64,000 nt of DNA, taken from assembly GCA_032162705.1 (NCBI GenBank), contig JAVRON010000098.1, forward strand, positions 1 through 64,000. The letters run 5' to 3'. The notes beneath the pieces were generated by a model. It was not told where the DNA came from, ran no database searches, and saw nothing but the letters and a program-made list of their open reading frames with translations. Below, in pieces: positions 35,047 through 47,059 of the stretch. The position numbers and the translations under genes are program-made. Source of the DNA: QHXN01 sp032162705. GTDB taxonomy: Bacteria; Acidobacteriota; Blastocatellia; Pyrinomonadales; Pyrinomonadaceae. The first letter of the stretch is position 1; each line of letters starts with the position of its first letter.

Positions 35047-35122
35047 CTGAGCTTTCGGCGCTCAGAAATCAGCCGTCAGCTTTGCATTAATGAAGCTGAC
35101 GGCTGCGCGCTGAAAGCTGACC
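35047..35122. repeat. Heptad hairpin (TCAGCTT/TCAGCCG type), array 13, between sufB and sufC
   Basis: AGCCGTCAGCTT (35071-35082) and AAGCTGACGGCT (35093-35104) form a 12-bp stem. Outer GCTTTC/GAAAGC arms extend it. On the minus strand the units TCAGCTT, TCAGCGC, GCAGCCG, TCAGCTT repeat every 7 bp. Confidence 0.78.
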
Positions 35123-35123
35123 G

Positions 35124-36560
35124 CTAACCAACACTGTTCTCAAGCTTCATCCCAAGCAGGCGCTGCGCCTCGACGGCGAACTCCATCGGCAACTCGCGGA
35201 ACACGTCCTTGCAGAAGCCGTTGATGATGAGCGAGATCGCGTCCTCCTGCGAGATGCCGCGCTGTTGAAGATAGAACAACTGATCTTCGCTGATGCGCGA
35301 GGTCGTCGCCTCGTGTTCGACGCGCGCGGTGTTGTTCATCACCTCGATGTAGGGGAAAGTGTTCGCGCCGCACCTCTGGCCGATGAGCATCGAGTCGCAC
35401 TGCGTGTAGTTGCGCGCGCCTTCCGCGCCTGCGAGTACCTTGACGAGACCACGGTAAGAGTTGTTCGACTTGCCCGCCGAGATGCCCTTCGAGATGATCG
35501 TCGAGCGCGTGTTCTTGCCGATGTGAATCATCTTCGTGCCCGTGTCGGCCTGCTGCGCGTGGTTCGTTAAAGCGACCGAGTAGAACTCGCCGATGGAGTT
35601 GTCGCCTTGCAGGATGCACGAAGGGTACTTCCATGTAATCGCCGAACCGGTCTCGACCTGCGTCCATGAAATCTTGGAATTGCGACCGCGACACGCGCCG
35701 CGCTTGGTGACGAAATTATAAATGCCGCCCTTGCCCTCTTCGTCGCCCGCGTACCAATTCTGCACCGTCGAATATTTGATCTCGGCATCGTCGAGCGCGA
35801 CGAGTTCCACGACCGCCGCGTGCAACTGGTTCTTGTCGAACTTCGGCGCGGTGCAGCCTTCGAGGTAAGAGACGTGTGCGCCCTCCTCCGCGACGATGAG
35901 CGTGCGCTCGAACTGCCCTGACTCCTGATTGTTGATGCGGAAGTAGGTCGAAAGCTCCATCGGGCAGCGGACGCCCTTGGGGATGAAGACGAACGAGCCG
36001 TCGGTGAAGACCGCGCCGTTCAAGGCCGCGAAGTAGTTGTCGCCGACGGGCACGACCGAGCCGAGGTACTTCTTGACGAGGTCTGCGTGGTCGCGTATCG
36101 CCTCGGTGAACGAGCAGAAGATGACGCCGTGCTTCCTGAGCTTCTCTTTGTAGGTGGTCGCGACCGAGACGGAGTCGAAGACGGCATCGACGGCGACGTT
36201 CGCCAACTGCTTCTGCTCGTTCAAAGGGATGCCGAGCTTCTCGAAGGTGCGCAGCAGTTCCGGGTCAACCTCGTCGAGGCTGGCCTTCGTCGCCTTCTGC
36301 TTGGGCGCGCTGTAATAGATGATGTCCTGGTAATCGACTTCCGGATACCTGATGTTCGGCCAGTGCTTCGGCTCCGACATCTTCAACCACTGGCGGTATG
36401 CCTTCAGACGGAATTCAAGCATCCACTCCGGCTCGTTCTTCTTCTCACTGATGAGGCGGACGGTATCTTCCGACAATCCGCGTGGAATCACGTCCGACTC
36501 GATGTCTGTGACGAAGCCGTACTTGTATTCTTTGTTCGCCAGTAGCTCGATTGTGCTCAT
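35124..36560 (-). CDS. sufB: SufB, Fe-S cluster scaffold
   Basis: 478 aa, the largest SUF scaffold subunit. Conserved stretches include RGLSEDTVRLISEKKNEPEW near the N-terminus, SYLEGCTAPKFD (cysteine in the beta-helix) and NTARVEHEATTSRISEDQLF near the end. It is the first structural gene of the operon, 46 bp after the Rrf2 regulator. Length is normal for the family. Confidence 0.96.
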   Translation of the reverse strand: MSTIELLANKEYKYGFVTDIESDVIPRGLSEDTVRLISEKKNEPEWMLEFRLKAYRQWLKMSEPKHWPNIRYPEVDYQDIIYYSAPKQKATKASLDEVDPELLRTFEKLGIPLNEQKQLANVAVDAVFDSVSVATTYKEKLRKHGVIFCSFTEAIRDHADLVKKYLGSVVPVGDNYFAALNGAVFTDGSFVFIPKGVRCPMELSTYFRINNQESGQFERTLIVAEEGAHVSYLEGCTAPKFDKNQLHAAVVELVALDDAEIKYSTVQNWYAGDEEGKGGIYNFVTKRGACRGRNSKISWTQVETGSAITWKYPSCILQGDNSIGEFYSVALTNHAQQADTGTKMIHIGKNTRSTIISKGISAGKSNNSYRGLVKVLAGAEGARNYTQCDSMLIGQRCGANTFPYIEVMNNTARVEHEATTSRISEDQLFYLQQRGISQEDAISLIINGFCKDVFRELPMEFAVEAQRLLGMKLENSVG

Positions 36561-36606
36561 CGTATGATTTCTCTCCGAACTCTCTTTCGGACTTATCTAT
36601 AAATCT

Positions 36607-37095
36607 TCACTGCGTGCGTCCGCTCAATGTCTCGGCTGTCGTCCGCAACCCTTGAATCTGGTGGAGCGTCGTGTCAACGTTCTGTTCCGTTCCCGTCAAC
36701 TGCGCCAGCGTGATGCCTGACAGAGCGCGCTCGACAACCTCGTGGACGTTGACGATGACAGAGCGTATGCCGCAGTCGCCCGTGTGGACGCACGAGTCGA
36801 GCACGCCCGGATAGGTCTTGCAGTGCCCCTCGATTTCGCCCTCATCAAGCACCTTGATGATCTCGCTCAGGCGAATGACCTCGGCGGGACGCGCAAGCAT
36901 GTAGCCGCCCTTCGTGCCGCGAATCGAGCTGACGAGCTTGGCCTTGTTCAAGAGCCACAAAACCTTGCCCGCGTTCGCCTGCGAGATGCCCTCGCGCCCG
37001 GCGATCTGCCCGAGCGTCAGGAACTCGCCCTCGCCCAGGCGGGCCAGTTGCAAGAGGCAGCGCAGACCGTACTCTTCCTGTGCCGAGACTTTCAT
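36607..37095 (-). CDS. Rrf2-family (IscR/SufR-like) transcriptional regulator of the suf operon
   Basis: 162 aa from ATG 37095. The family-typical start MKVSAQEEYGLRCLLQLA supports this over the upstream in-frame ATG. A winged helix (residues 1-80) is followed by a cysteine cluster Cys92, Cys102, Cys108 (CX9CX5C). IscR uses Cys92/98/104 for a [2Fe-2S] cluster, so an Fe-S sensor with slightly different spacing is likely. The gene leads the suf operon and has a strong promoter whose -35 box is covered by a palindrome (37152-37169), which suggests autorepression when clusters are sufficient. Confidence 0.9.
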   Translation of the reverse strand: MKVSAQEEYGLRCLLQLARLGEGEFLTLGQIAGREGISQANAGKVLWLLNKAKLVSSIRGTKGGYMLARPAEVIRLSEIIKVLDEGEIEGHCKTYPGVLDSCVHTGDCGIRSVIVNVHEVVERALSGITLAQLTGTEQNVDTTLHQIQGLRTTAETLSGRTQ

Positions 37096-37139
37096 AAAAC
37101 GCACCCGCCAGTTGACTGCGAATCCTTCAACGCAACCCA

Positions 37140-37168
37140 ATACTAACGATACCTGACTTTTTTGTCAA
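37140..37168 (-). promoter_or_regulatory. Sigma-70 promoter of the rrf2-suf operon
   Basis: On the minus strand TTGACA (37168-37163), 17-bp spacer, TAGTAT (37145-37140). The start site would be near 37133, giving a leader of about 38 nt before ATG 37095. Confidence 0.8.
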
Positions 37169-37169
37169 G
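37152..37169. promoter_or_regulatory. Candidate Rrf2 operator over the -35 box
   Basis: CCTGAC-TTTTTT-GTCAAG is an inverted repeat with 5 of 6 pairs matching, centred in the -35 region. Repressors of the Rrf2 family bind such dyads. The protein encoded 57 bp away is the natural candidate. Confidence 0.65.
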
Positions 37170-37230
37170 ATTAGACGGACGCCTTCACGGCAGTCATCAT
37201 TGTGCGCCTAAGCTGTTGAAGCGATGCGGT

Positions 37231-39186
37231 TTAATGTGGCGGGCCGGAGTCTTCGAGGAGTAGTCCCTGCTCGTATGCGTCGGCAAGCTTTTCGAGCGCG
37301 GTGATGCTTGCGCGGAGTCGTTCGCCCTCTTCCGTATCGGCGACACGGCGGGGCGGGTCGTAGGCGCGGACGGTCGTCACACGGGGCACGATGTCTGCGC
37401 CTTCGGTGATGGCATCGCTGATCGACTCGAAGTGGTGATGCTCGGCGAGGGCGATGCGCTCGGGCGCGAGGATGAGCGTGTAGCCTCGGTCGCCGTAGGC
37501 TTCCGAGAAGGCTCCGTCGATGGTCACGGCTCCGCCGCCGTGCTTGACCGGCGCTTCACCCTTTTCTATACGGACGGGGACGTGGCCGTTGACGATGAGC
37601 GCCTCTTCGACGACTCCGAAATCGCTCGCAAGACGTTTGCAGAAGTCCGCGTTCTGGATAAGTTGAAAGTAAGGATTCTTTGTCTCCTTGTGCGTGGACT
37701 TGTCTTCGACGAAGTACGTCTCGAAGGTCGCCATGCGGTCTTTGCCGAAGAGCGGCGAGCGCGGGCCCGACCAGAGATACCAGAGCCAGTCCGTGTCGCT
37801 GTCGGCCCGCTCTGCGCCTCTGCGGAAGCATCCGCGCACCATTCGGTCGAGCGCGTCGAACAGCTCACGACCCGAGCACGCGTGGCCGTCAACTTCGAGC
37901 GTGAGCGGCTGCCCCTCTTCGTCAACAGGAACACAGCCGTGGAAGATAAGCGCCTGGTCGCGCCTGAGCCACATCGCGCCGTGGCGGACGACCGCGAGCA
38001 TGTGATGCCAGAGCCGCGAGCTTGAGACGAACGACTGACGGATGCGATCCATGCAAGCCTGTTCTTCAACACTCAGCTTGTAAGGGTCGGCGGGGTCGAG
38101 CGTGGGCAGATGCGTGTCGAGCATCTTGTGCGCGCGCCCCTCGATCTCGACCGTGCCTTCCGTCTGGTTGATTCTGTGTAGCAGATTCCGTTGCTCCAAC
38201 TCCCATTCCGGGTGACGGCGTATCGTCTGCCCTTCGAGTTTGAACTGCATGATGGCCGCGGCCTTCTGCATGCGCGCCATGAGAAGGTCTTCGCGCAGCC
38301 CCGTCCCCTTCGCCTTGAAACAATCGGCGGGGTCGTCCGCATAGACGGTGCGTGCGAGTCGTTCGAGCGGGGCGATCATGACGCCATAGCCCTCTTCGAG
38401 CTGTGAGAGCCTTCGGTAACGAAGCGAGATGCGCAGAACGGTCGCGATCAGCGCCGTATGACCGAGACACGCACCCATCCAGGAGGCGTCGTGATTGCCC
38501 CACGCGAATGAGACGTGCGGCTGCTGAAGCAGATAGTCGATAACGCGATCTATGCGCGGGCCCCGGTCGCCCAGATCGCCCGCGACGATGATCTCTGCGA
38601 CCGAGAGGTCTCGCACCAGTCGCGAGGCGGCGCGCACGGCGGAGAAATCCCTCTCGTGTAGAGAGAGCGTCTCGATCATGTCGTCCACGAAGAATGTGCC
38701 CCGGCCCGTCAAAGGCTCGAACAGAAGCTCCTCGAAGAGTTCGCGCCGCTCCACGGGAAAGAGTTCGCGCAGGTCGCCGAGCCGACGGCTGGAGACGAGC
38801 GCGCGCACGATGCGGAACTGCCTGCGTAGAGTCGCGCGCACCCACACGCGGCGCGCGGACTGGTCTTGCAGCGTCGGCCTCCAGTATTCGATAGCCTCGT
38901 GCGGGTAGTAAACGACCGCGAGCAGTTGCCAGACCTCCTCGGCGCTCATCTCACCGTCGAAGAGTGTTTCGACGAGCGGGCGCAGGCTACCCGAAGCATT
39001 GTTGATGATGTGGCGCAGCTTCTTGTACTCGCCGTGTACGTCGCTGACGACATGCACGACACCCTTCGGGAGCGAGAGCGAGGCACGCAGCGCCGCGACT
39101 TCCGCCAGCGCGAGATCGGCCGTCGGGTAACGAGCCGCAAGCGCCTGAAGCAGCGTCAACTCTGAAGGGTCAAGCTGAGCGGTCAT
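37231..39186 (-). CDS. fbp: Class III fructose-1,6-bisphosphatase
   Basis: 651 aa, metallophosphatase-fold FBPase of the Firmicutes/Bacteroidetes type, making fructose 6-phosphate in gluconeogenesis. The metal motifs are VVSDVHGEYKKL, IVAGDLGDRGPR and FAWGNHDASWMG. Length and the C-terminal half are normal. AAAGG precedes ATG 39186. It is the last gene of the carbon operon, so fructose 6-phosphate made here can enter the oxidative pentose phosphate route through the upstream-encoded isomerase. Confidence 0.94.
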   Translation of the reverse strand: MTAQLDPSELTLLQALAARYPTADLALAEVAALRASLSLPKGVVHVVSDVHGEYKKLRHIINNASGSLRPLVETLFDGEMSAEEVWQLLAVVYYPHEAIEYWRPTLQDQSARRVWVRATLRRQFRIVRALVSSRRLGDLRELFPVERRELFEELLFEPLTGRGTFFVDDMIETLSLHERDFSAVRAASRLVRDLSVAEIIVAGDLGDRGPRIDRVIDYLLQQPHVSFAWGNHDASWMGACLGHTALIATVLRISLRYRRLSQLEEGYGVMIAPLERLARTVYADDPADCFKAKGTGLREDLLMARMQKAAAIMQFKLEGQTIRRHPEWELEQRNLLHRINQTEGTVEIEGRAHKMLDTHLPTLDPADPYKLSVEEQACMDRIRQSFVSSSRLWHHMLAVVRHGAMWLRRDQALIFHGCVPVDEEGQPLTLEVDGHACSGRELFDALDRMVRGCFRRGAERADSDTDWLWYLWSGPRSPLFGKDRMATFETYFVEDKSTHKETKNPYFQLIQNADFCKRLASDFGVVEEALIVNGHVPVRIEKGEAPVKHGGGAVTIDGAFSEAYGDRGYTLILAPERIALAEHHHFESISDAITEGADIVPRVTTVRAYDPPRRVADTEEGERLRASITALEKLADAYEQGLLLEDSGPPH

Positions 39187-39200
39187 AAATACCTTTGCGA

Positions 39201-39296
39201 AAGTGATAAGTGATGAGTGATAAGAAAGAACAGCGGCAGTTGTCTTGTCTTATCACTTATCACGCATCACTCATCACTCATCACTTATCACTCCCC
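39201..39296. repeat. Heptad inverted-repeat array (AGTGATA/AGTGATG type), array 5
   Basis: AAGTGATAAGTGATGAGTGA (39201-39220) is answered by CTTATCACTTATCACGCATC and further units to 39291. It fills the gap between the glucosidase stop and the fbp ribosome site. Confidence 0.9.
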
Positions 39297-39298
39297 AC

Positions 39299-41974
<2,676 letters not shown>

Positions 41975-42081
41975 CAGGTCGCTATGACGAGAAGAGGGAT
42001 GATAGAGCTAAATCAGCTTTGCCACTGCTTTCATCTTTGACCGTCGCCGCTTTCATCGTTCCCGGCAATGGGCGCGTGGCT

Positions 42082-42203
42082 TTTCACCGCAGAGGCGCTG
42101 AGGACGCGGAGGGGGCGCAGAGGGATTCAGCATTTCAGATTTGGGATTTCAAATCCGAAACCCTCTGCGAGTCTCGGCGAACTCAGCGCCTCTGCGGTGA
42201 ATG
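42082..42203. repeat. MITE-like palindromic repeat, copy D (core only)
   Basis: TTTTCACCGCAGAGGCGCTG at 42081-42100 is answered by CAGCGCCTCTGCGGTGAA at 42184-42201. The loop carries an AT-rich palindrome (GGATTTCAAATCC) like that in the 9183-9310 copy. The outer repeats of copies B, C and E are not recognisable. Confidence 0.85.
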
Positions 42204-42249
42204 AATGTCCGCTTAAACTCAACCCGGCGCTCGCCCGCGCCTGTCTTAC

Positions 42250-43002
42250 TCAATCATCTTCCAGACGCACAGCGGCAGCGCGGTCAACGTACCATTCGAG
42301 CGTGCCGTCGGGCGGTTGAATGAGTTGCGAGGGAAGACGCGAAGGATCGCGCTCGCCCTTTAAGACTTCGCGCAGGCGCTCGGCCTTGCCCGCGCCGGTG
42401 ACGAGAAAGAGAATGTGGCGCGCGCCGTTGAGTGCGGGTGCGCTGAGAGTGATGCGCCACGTATCAAACTTCTCGACCCAGTTGGCGACGACCCACTTCA
42501 ACTGTTCTTCAAGCGCGTTCGTGCCGGGAAAGAGCGAGGCCGTGTGGCCGTCATCACCCATGCCGAGCATGACGAGGTCGAGTCGCGGCCACACGGCGTC
42601 GCCAAAGAAGCCGCGCATCTCCGATTCGTAGTCGCTTGCGTTCGCCGCCGCGTCGCCTACGCCCTCGATGCGGTGGAGGTTCTCCGCAGGGATAGGCACG
42701 CGTGAGAGAAGCGTCTCGTTCGCCATGCGATAGTTGCTGTCGGCGTGGTCGGGTGCGACCGTCCGCTCGTCACCGAAGAAGATGTGTACGTTCGGCCAGT
42801 CAACACGGTCGCGGAACTCTTCGCCCGCGAGCAGTTCGTAGATACTCCGTGGAGTGGAGCCACCCGAGAGCGTGAGGCTGAAAACTCCTCTCGTGTCGAT
42901 TGATTCTTTCGCAAGCTCGACGATGCGGCGTGCAGCCGCACGCGCCACCTCCTCCGCGCTATCGAAGACTTTTACATCCGGCTTGTGTCCTGCGGCCTGC
43001 AT
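42250..43002 (-). CDS. pgl: 6-phosphogluconolactonase
   Basis: 250 aa, DevB/Pgl family. Family motifs are SLTLSGGSTPRSIYELL and HIFFGDERTVAPDHADSNYRM, with a conserved HTASLFPG. It hydrolyses the lactone made by Zwf. It lies 18 bp after glk in the carbon operon, and the next gene is the glucosidase, separated by a MITE-like repeat. Confidence 0.94.
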   Translation of the reverse strand: MQAAGHKPDVKVFDSAEEVARAAARRIVELAKESIDTRGVFSLTLSGGSTPRSIYELLAGEEFRDRVDWPNVHIFFGDERTVAPDHADSNYRMANETLLSRVPIPAENLHRIEGVGDAAANASDYESEMRGFFGDAVWPRLDLVMLGMGDDGHTASLFPGTNALEEQLKWVVANWVEKFDTWRITLSAPALNGARHILFLVTGAGKAERLREVLKGERDPSRLPSQLIQPPDGTLEWYVDRAAAVRLEDD

Positions 43003-43020
43003 CTCTTTCTGTAGCCTCTC

Positions 43021-44010
43021 TCAGCCTTCTCCCATCAGCGCGCAGCGCGCAGCGCCGTAAAGCGCCGTCTTGTCGTCGAGGATGACGCGCACGGGGATAG
43101 AGTTGACGAGCGCGGACATGCGCCCCTTGTCGCTGTAGTTACGCATGAAGGTTCCGTCCTTCAGCTTCTCGATGATCTTCGGTGCGATGCCGCCGCCGAC
43201 GTAGAGTCCGCCGAAAGACTTCAAGAGCAGTGCGAGGTTGCCGGCCATCGCGCCGTAAACCTCGACGAGCATCTCCAATGCTTTCACGGCAAGGTCGCTT
43301 TTGCCTGCGAGTCCCGCGCGCGAGACCGCTGCCGTACGGTCGCCGCTCTTGATCTCTTCCGCGAGCCACACGGGTTCGGGCCCATATCCAGTGTCGCGTA
43401 GGAAAGAGTAGATATTGAACAGCCCCATCCCCGACAGCACTCGCTCGTAACTGACGCGCCCGCCAAGCTGCTCCCTCAGATAGAGCAGCATGCGGAACTC
43501 GTGCTCATTACGCGGGGCGAAATCAATGTGGCCGCCCTCCGAGGCCATCGGGTGATAATGTTGGCCGTCGAAGAAAATCCCGGCCATGCCGAGACCCGTG
43601 CCCGCCGCGATTAAGGCTCGATGCCCCTCGCGCCCGGCCTCGCCCTCGTTGAGTGTGTAGAGCTGTTCGGGCCGAAGCCACTCGATGCCGTAGGCCGTCG
43701 CTTCAAGGTCGTTGATGAGGCCGACGTGACGGACTCCCAGAGTCTCCGCGAGCTTTTCGCTCCTGATATACCATGCGAGGTTTGAAGTCTCGGCGCGTCC
43801 CTCGGAAACGGGCCCGGCCACACCGAAGCAGGCATGCGTGATCTTGTCCGGCCTGTGCGCCTCGACGAACTCCGCAAGGATGGCTTCGAGCGAATCGTAG
43901 CCCCCGCTCGGGAAGCTTTGTTCCAAGACCACACGGGTAAGTTTGTCCCCTTCGGCCTCGAACAGGGCGACGTTAGTTTTAGTCCCCCCGATGTCTCCTG
44001 CGATTATCAT
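43021..44010 (-). CDS. glk: Glucokinase (proteobacterial Glk type)
   Basis: 329 aa. The phosphate-1 motif AGDIGGTKTNVALFE starts the protein, HACFGVAGPV is the substrate region, and AAGTGLGMAG is the ATP loop. Length and layout match E. coli Glk rather than the ROK family. It phosphorylates glucose for the G6P dehydrogenase encoded in the same operon. It lies between opcA (44 bp gap) and pgl (18 bp gap). Confidence 0.94.
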   Translation of the reverse strand: MIIAGDIGGTKTNVALFEAEGDKLTRVVLEQSFPSGGYDSLEAILAEFVEAHRPDKITHACFGVAGPVSEGRAETSNLAWYIRSEKLAETLGVRHVGLINDLEATAYGIEWLRPEQLYTLNEGEAGREGHRALIAAGTGLGMAGIFFDGQHYHPMASEGGHIDFAPRNEHEFRMLLYLREQLGGRVSYERVLSGMGLFNIYSFLRDTGYGPEPVWLAEEIKSGDRTAAVSRAGLAGKSDLAVKALEMLVEVYGAMAGNLALLLKSFGGLYVGGGIAPKIIEKLKDGTFMRNYSDKGRMSALVNSIPVRVILDDKTALYGAARCALMGEG

Positions 44011-44054
44011 TTGTTTACGGGAAACTCCCCCTGTTTTTATGTGGGGCTTGCCCT

Positions 44055-45218
44055 TTAGCCGCCCACCGCCCCGAGCAGCCTCGCCGTCTGCGCGACGGCC
44101 TTTTCGTATATCTCGTCGCGTGTGAGGATATCGAGTTCGCTACACAGGCGCTGGCCTTCCGTGTGCGCTTCGTATCCGAGCACGCGCCCGACCGTGTGGC
44201 CGCCGCCGCCGCTCAGGCGCGCGCCGGTCTTCAGCTTGTGCTCTTCAAGCAATAACTCGACGTAGAACTCATCGCCCGTTGCGGTCGAGATCGTCAGTGA
44301 GGTGACGAGGCCATCGCGCCCCGCCACGTCGTCGGTCGCCGCAAGCACGGCCTCGATCTCGCGTCCTTCGCTACTGAGTCGAAACTGCGCGCCGCCTTCC
44401 GCGACCGCCGAACTGCCTTCCGCCATCTCCCACCCGAGCGAGGCGACGATCCACCCGAGCGCGAGCAGAGCCTTCGGCGCAATCTGATCGTGCGAGCGGT
44501 CGGGCGGGTCGTATTCGATGACCACTTTATTTATCTGCGAGAGCGACTCGCGATAGTCGGCCACGTCCCAGAAGCTCGCGACGAGCGAGCGCCACGAAGT
44601 CAGACGCCCCCAGTTCAGGTCGCTCAGGCGCGGGCCGCCTTCCTCAAGGAGTTGCGCGAGCCGAAGCATATCCGCGTGCGGCCGGTCGAACGAGGCCGAG
44701 TCGATGACGACACGGTCGGCCATCCCCGCGAGACGTGTAAAGAGCTTGTCTTCGTAATCGGGAATGTCTTTCCACCAGAGAAAGACCGGCACGTCGGGCA
44801 CGAGCATCGGCGCGACCGCCGTCGAAGCCGTACCCACTGCCGCGCCCGCGGCCTCGATTGTGACCTGCTCGCCGCAGATACGTTTCGAGCCGCGCGAAGA
44901 AGGCCGGCAGCGTGTCGAGACGGAAGCCGCAATCCGCATCTCTTCCGCCTTGCGGTCGGCCACAAGGACGATGGCGCGGCACGGGTGGCGCTCGACGACT
45001 GCTTCCAACAGCGCGTCCACCTCACCACGCTCCTCGGGCCCCGCCGCATACACTACGAGATTCAACACGCACGCGCGCACGACGCCCGCCGACTGCGCCT
45101 CGCCCTCCGGCGCGGACATCTCCGCCCACATCGCGTTCAGCTCTCGTTCGAGCTTCGCGGCGTCGATGCCCTTCGCTGCCGGAGATGACGGATTAGTATC
45201 GCGTGTCTGTGTTTCCAT
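44055..45218 (-). CDS. opcA: Glucose-6-phosphate dehydrogenase assembly protein OpcA
   Basis: 387 aa. OpcA activates or assembles Zwf in cyanobacteria and actinobacteria. Family traits are the N-terminal alpha/beta part with CRAIVLVADRKAEE and the middle ADMLRLAQLLEEGGPRLSDL, followed by LNWGRLTSWR. Its place directly after zwf fits. Redox control of Zwf through OpcA is known in cyanobacteria; here it is only a possibility. No clear ribosome site precedes ATG 45218, and the upstream gap is filled by a heptad array. Confidence 0.9.
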   Translation of the reverse strand: METQTRDTNPSSPAAKGIDAAKLERELNAMWAEMSAPEGEAQSAGVVRACVLNLVVYAAGPEERGEVDALLEAVVERHPCRAIVLVADRKAEEMRIAASVSTRCRPSSRGSKRICGEQVTIEAAGAAVGTASTAVAPMLVPDVPVFLWWKDIPDYEDKLFTRLAGMADRVVIDSASFDRPHADMLRLAQLLEEGGPRLSDLNWGRLTSWRSLVASFWDVADYRESLSQINKVVIEYDPPDRSHDQIAPKALLALGWIVASLGWEMAEGSSAVAEGGAQFRLSSEGREIEAVLAATDDVAGRDGLVTSLTISTATGDEFYVELLLEEHKLKTGARLSGGGGHTVGRVLGYEAHTEGQRLCSELDILTRDEIYEKAVAQTARLLGAVGG

Positions 45219-45228
45219 AAATTTAAAG

Positions 45229-45308
45229 CAGTGACAAGTGACGGGTGACAGGTGACGAGTAGGAGACAGTTCTTATCTTGTCACTCGTCACTTGTCACTC
45301 GTCACTGC
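45229..45308. repeat. Heptad inverted-repeat array (AGTGACA/AGTGACG type), array 6
   Basis: CAGTGACAAGTGACGGGTGA (45229-45248) and TTGTCACTCGTCACTTGTCA (45278-45297) with flanking units. It fills the zwf-opcA gap. The zwf stop (45311) is 3 bp beyond it. Confidence 0.9.
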
Positions 45309-45310
45309 CT

Positions 45311-46855
45311 TCACGGTCTTCGCCAGTGGCGGCCCTGCTGTTCAAGAAAGCGGAAAGATTCATCGGGGCCCCAGCTTCCGGCCTCGTAGTTAGGGAAGTT
45401 GGCCTCCGACTTGTGCGTGGCCCATTCGTCGAGGATGGGCGTGACGAGTTCCCAGCCGCGCTCGGTCATGTCCTTGCGCGCGTACAGGGTTGAGTCGCCG
45501 AGGATACAGTCGAGAATCAGACGCTCGTAGGCTTCGGCCAGTTGAACGCCGAAACTGGCTCCGTAGCGGAAGTCCATGTTCACGTCGCGGATGCGCGTGA
45601 CCTGTCCCGGCACTTTCGCCGCGACGCGCAGGGTAATGCCTTCGTCGGGCTGGATGCGTATGACGAGCTGGTTGGGCGAGAGGTCTTCGGTCGCCTTGCC
45701 GAAGAGCTGGTGCGGTGCGGCGCGAAACTGGATGGCAATCTCGGTGACGCGTTTGGCGAGACGCTTGCCCGAGCGTATGTGGAACGGCACGCCCGACCAG
45801 CGCCAGTTGTCGAACCACATCGTAACCATCGCGTAGGTCTCCGTGGTCGAGTCGGGCGCGACGCCCTTCTCCTCACGGTAGCCGGGGACGGGCGTGCCGC
45901 CGATGCTTCCCGCGCCGTACTGCCCGCGCACGCATTCTTGCCGGACGCGCTCGGGCGTGAACTCGCGCGCCGAGTGCATGGCCTTGATCTTCTCATCGCG
46001 CACGTCCTCGGCAGAGAGCGAGGCGGGCGGCTCCATCGCGACGAGCGAGAGCACCTGGAAGACGTGGTTCTGAATCATGTCGCGCACCACGCCCGACTTC
46101 TCGTAGTAGCCGCCGCGCCCTTCGACGCCGACGGTCTCGGCGTTCGTGATCTGCACGTGTTCGATGTACTGGCGATTCCACATCGGCTCGAAGATGCCGT
46201 TGGCGAAGCGGAAGACCAGAAGGTTCTGGACTGTCTCTTTGCCAAGGTAGTGGTCGATGCGGTAAATCTGCTTCTCGTCGAGGTACTTTAAGATTTGCTG
46301 ATTCAACTCGCGCGCGCTCTCAAGGCTCGTCCCGAAGGGCTTCTCGATGATGACTCTCACCCAGCCCTTATCCTGCTTCGTCAGCCCGGCCTCGCCCAGT
46401 TGCTTGACGGCCTCGGCGTAGAACTCCGGCGCGACCGAGAGATAGAAGAGTCGATTGCCCTGCGTCCCGCGCTCCTGGTCAACCCGTTCAAGCATCTTCG
46501 CCAGCTCGCCGTAGCATTCGGGCCGGTCGATGTTCGACGGCAGGAAGTGCATCCCTTCGGCGAACGACTGCCAAATCTCTTCGTCCACACTCTTCGCCTC
46601 GGAGAACTCAAGCACGGCCGCCTTCATCTTCTCGCGGAACTCTTCTTTGGTCATCGCCGTGCGCCCCAGTCCGATGATGGCGAACTCGGCGGGCAGCACA
46701 CGCTCCTGCACAAGCCTGTAGAGCGCGGGGATGAGCTTGCGCTTGGCGAGGTCGCCCGATGCGCCAAAGATGACGACCGTACAAGGCTCCGCCGTCCGCT
46801 CAAGACGCATCCCCGCGCGCATCGGATTTTCCACAACAGCCGCTGCTTCCATCAT
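45311..46855 (-). CDS. zwf: Glucose-6-phosphate 1-dehydrogenase
   Basis: 514 aa. The NADP fold starts FGASGDLAKRKLIPALY. The catalytic motif RIDHYLGKETVQN is intact. Length is normal. GAGG lies just upstream and suits ATG 46852 slightly better than ATG 46855. First enzyme of the oxidative pentose phosphate route. It precedes opcA in the operon, as in cyanobacteria and actinobacteria. Confidence 0.96.
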   Translation of the reverse strand: MMEAAAVVENPMRAGMRLERTAEPCTVVIFGASGDLAKRKLIPALYRLVQERVLPAEFAIIGLGRTAMTKEEFREKMKAAVLEFSEAKSVDEEIWQSFAEGMHFLPSNIDRPECYGELAKMLERVDQERGTQGNRLFYLSVAPEFYAEAVKQLGEAGLTKQDKGWVRVIIEKPFGTSLESARELNQQILKYLDEKQIYRIDHYLGKETVQNLLVFRFANGIFEPMWNRQYIEHVQITNAETVGVEGRGGYYEKSGVVRDMIQNHVFQVLSLVAMEPPASLSAEDVRDEKIKAMHSAREFTPERVRQECVRGQYGAGSIGGTPVPGYREEKGVAPDSTTETYAMVTMWFDNWRWSGVPFHIRSGKRLAKRVTEIAIQFRAAPHQLFGKATEDLSPNQLVIRIQPDEGITLRVAAKVPGQVTRIRDVNMDFRYGASFGVQLAEAYERLILDCILGDSTLYARKDMTERGWELVTPILDEWATHKSEANFPNYEAGSWGPDESFRFLEQQGRHWRRP

Positions 46856-46860
46856 TAGCC

Positions 46861-46970
46861 TCAGTAGTCAGTAGTCAGTAGTCAGTAGTCAGTAACAGAA
46901 CCTTCGCTATTCAATCGTCAGGGTGAAAGCGCAATGCCCAACACGCGGAGCGATACTGTCTACTGTCTAC
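46861..46970. repeat. Heptad array (AGTAGTC type), array 7
   Basis: Five copies of AGTAGTC run from 46863 to 46894. Right-hand units GTCTACT/GTCTACT lie at 46957-46969, so the hairpin is asymmetric. It stands in the gnd-zwf gap directly before the zwf ribosome site. Confidence 0.88.
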
Positions 46971-47059
46971 TTGTTTTGGAGCCGTGCAAGCCCGCGCCAA
47001 TCAAAATTTTCAAACTGTTTCATTGATGACCAGCATAGGCCCGCACAGCATAAAAGAGC

